Origin: Puffinus mauretanicus
Taxonomy: Eukaryota; Chordata; Aves; Procellariiformes; Procellariidae
Reading direction: 5' to 3'
NCBI GenBank assembly: GCA_023333565.1
Contig: JAJKFH010002269.1
Span: forward strand, 124,001-188,000
Length of the DNA: 64,000 bases
This document shows, piece by piece, positions 62,601 to 64,000 of this stretch (position 1 is the first letter of the stretch; every line of letters begins with the position of its first letter). The notes beneath the pieces are model-generated. The model was not told the origin of the DNA and searched no databases. It saw only the letters and a program-made list of their open reading frames with translations. The position numbers were made by a program, and so were the translations under genes.

Positions 62601-64000
62601 ATGCAACTGGTCATCAGCACAGCAAGGAAGAGAGAGTGATGAGTCTATTCTTCGTAGACAGTTTAGATATTAATAAACAGAACTATAGAATGTGCAGCTC
62701 TTGCTGTTATGGTATTTCTTCTATATCTGCACACACCACATACACATACAAATAAATCTGTATGGATCAAGTAAAACAAGGAGAAATAAAACTAAAGGTA
62801 GATAGCTTATTCATAGGCATCAGTACTGATTAGAGGGTTGACAAAATACCTGAAATGATTTTAAACTAATTAAAAAATATTTAAAAGTTATCTACTATTT
62901 TTCTATCTCCATTTATTCTTCATTTTGTATTGGATCATCTACAGGTTGGAAATGTGACATAATCAAACCAGCTTTCAACTGGGCTTAAAGTCAATTTCCC
63001 TTCCTAGTCCTGATTCAATTCAAAATATATTGTCCTTTTGCATGGAAATCTACCTTGACGTGAAGATGGCTAAAACTGATAGTCGTGCCAAATTCTGAAT
63101 ATTTCTGTGACATAAGGGTTTACATTTCAAGCTCTGCAGTGCAGGGGCTGTTCTTTCTGGGCATTTTTAAGGGTATCTTGAATTACATAAACTTGATGTG
63201 AGATTGGGCCTTTTGCACATCTGCCATAGCAACTCAGAATTATATTAGCACTCAAACAATGAACAACCATGAAACATTCAGTAAATTCCACTGATGTGAT
63301 TTTATGAGACAGAAGTTGTGCTTTATTTATTTGCCTTCAAACTTGATGCATCCCAGAGCCATCAAGAAGAAAGTAAACACTGTGACTGTGAAATGAAATA
63401 GTAGATGCTATACACTTAATATAAACTTCTATGCCACTTTGAACATTAAGTCTTACTTAGGATAGATTATTGACATGACAATATACCAATACTTCCTACA
63501 TTTTTTCACAAAAGCCATTGATCGCTCTGCCACCTTTTGTGTTCGAAAGAGATACATTATCTTACTTTCTAAAGAATACTGACTCAAATAATGTTGTATC
63601 TTTTAACATTTCATCCAAATGTGAAAACTGAGTCCTGGTGTCATCCTAGATAATCATCCTACAGGATGATTCCTGTACCTGTTATATTCTTCAGCATCAG
63701 GAAAAAAAAGTCTAGAAACTAATCCGGAAGCATAATGAAGAATTAAACTTCAGATGTTTAAATTTAATACACAGTTTGCAGTAGAAGTGGCCAACGAATT
63801 TTCTTCCAATAGAAATTAGTAACTCCAATATATATATATTTTGGAATCAATTCAGCTAGTTCTGTTGTGTTAGTTAATGCAATTAGAATAATAGGTTTTA
63901 AATGGGTTTATATTTCAAGTATGATTGTGCTGAATTGAATTATTCCCTACTTATCATGAAAATATTGGATGAACATTCCTCATTTTCAACCCACACTTTT
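53688..64000 (-). other. EPHA5: EPHA5 intron 3 (distal part in window): no gene seen
   Basis: About 10.3 kb of intron. Between about 55600 and 57800 the composition is less AT-rich and the plus strand is purine-rich, leaving five successive frames of 78-109 codons open on the minus strand with no shared family. A (GT)n/(GC) tract is at 59927-59953. The rest is AT-rich with no recognisable exon, RNA gene or transposon. Continuation of EPHA5 beyond 64000 is inferred because exons 1-3 are absent. Confidence 0.55.
59927..59953. repeat. (GT)n/(GC) alternating purine-pyrimidine tract
   Basis: GTGTGTGTGCGTGCGTGCGT continues as GTGTGTG, and then CCATGCACACACATGCACA follows, partly complementary to the tract. 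It is a microsatellite that could adopt Z-DNA or a hairpin. Seen directly; no function shown. Confidence 0.85.

Noticed and set aside
33057..64000. Search for EPHA5 exon 3 (ligand-binding domain, about 660 bp)
   Set aside because: No minus-strand open stretch of the needed length or sequence type is present, so exon 3 must lie right of the window.

Overview
This is an AT-rich vertebrate intronic window, almost certainly from a bird. The only cellular coding sequence I can support is two exons of an Eph-family receptor tyrosine kinase gene on the minus strand. They are best matched to EPHA5 (the chicken orthologue was once called Cek7). One is a 156-bp exon encoding the end of the cysteine-rich/EGF-like region (32881-33036). 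The other is a 336-bp exon encoding the first fibronectin type III repeat (22781-23116). Both have canonical GT/AG borders, are phase 1 at both ends, and have the exact lengths typical of exons 4 and 5 of Eph genes. Bird origin is inferred from CR1 LINE 3' ends with their (ATTCTATG)n tails, two LTRs of avian endogenous-retrovirus type, and the closeness of the peptides to avian/mammalian EPHA5.

Layout, read along the gene (right to left): 64000-33037 is part of a very large intron 3 (no ligand-binding exon is visible, so the intron exceeds 30.9 kb). Next come exon 4, intron 4 (23117-32880, 9,764 bp) and exon 5. The remainder, 22780-1, is part of intron 5, which exceeds 22.7 kb because I could not find the next (second FN3, about 125 bp) exon. 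Only 492 of 64,000 bases are coding.

Mobile and repeated DNA: three truncated CR1 copies (24005-24598 minus, 32528-32820 plus, 40773-41105 minus); a probable ERVL-like LTR on the plus strand (about 4770-5279); and a solo LTR on the minus strand (13972-14486) with a 5-bp target duplication CTAGT on both sides. There is also a GC-rich island in the AT-rich intron (about 37490-38290) with a 39-nt-arm foldback, a telomere-like array built on a 17-bp unit (53641-53687), an exact 33-bp tandem duplication (9687-9752), and several microsatellites and homopolymer runs.

I found no tRNA, rRNA, CRISPR, operon or other system. The many short open frames elsewhere look like chance frames in non-coding DNA. 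I do not see an undescribed multi-gene system here. The most interesting items are the GC-rich foldback island, the telomere-like 17-mer array, the sense-oriented solo LTR with a CRE next to a TATA-like box inside EPHA5, and the CR1 fragment only 60 bp from the exon 4 donor.
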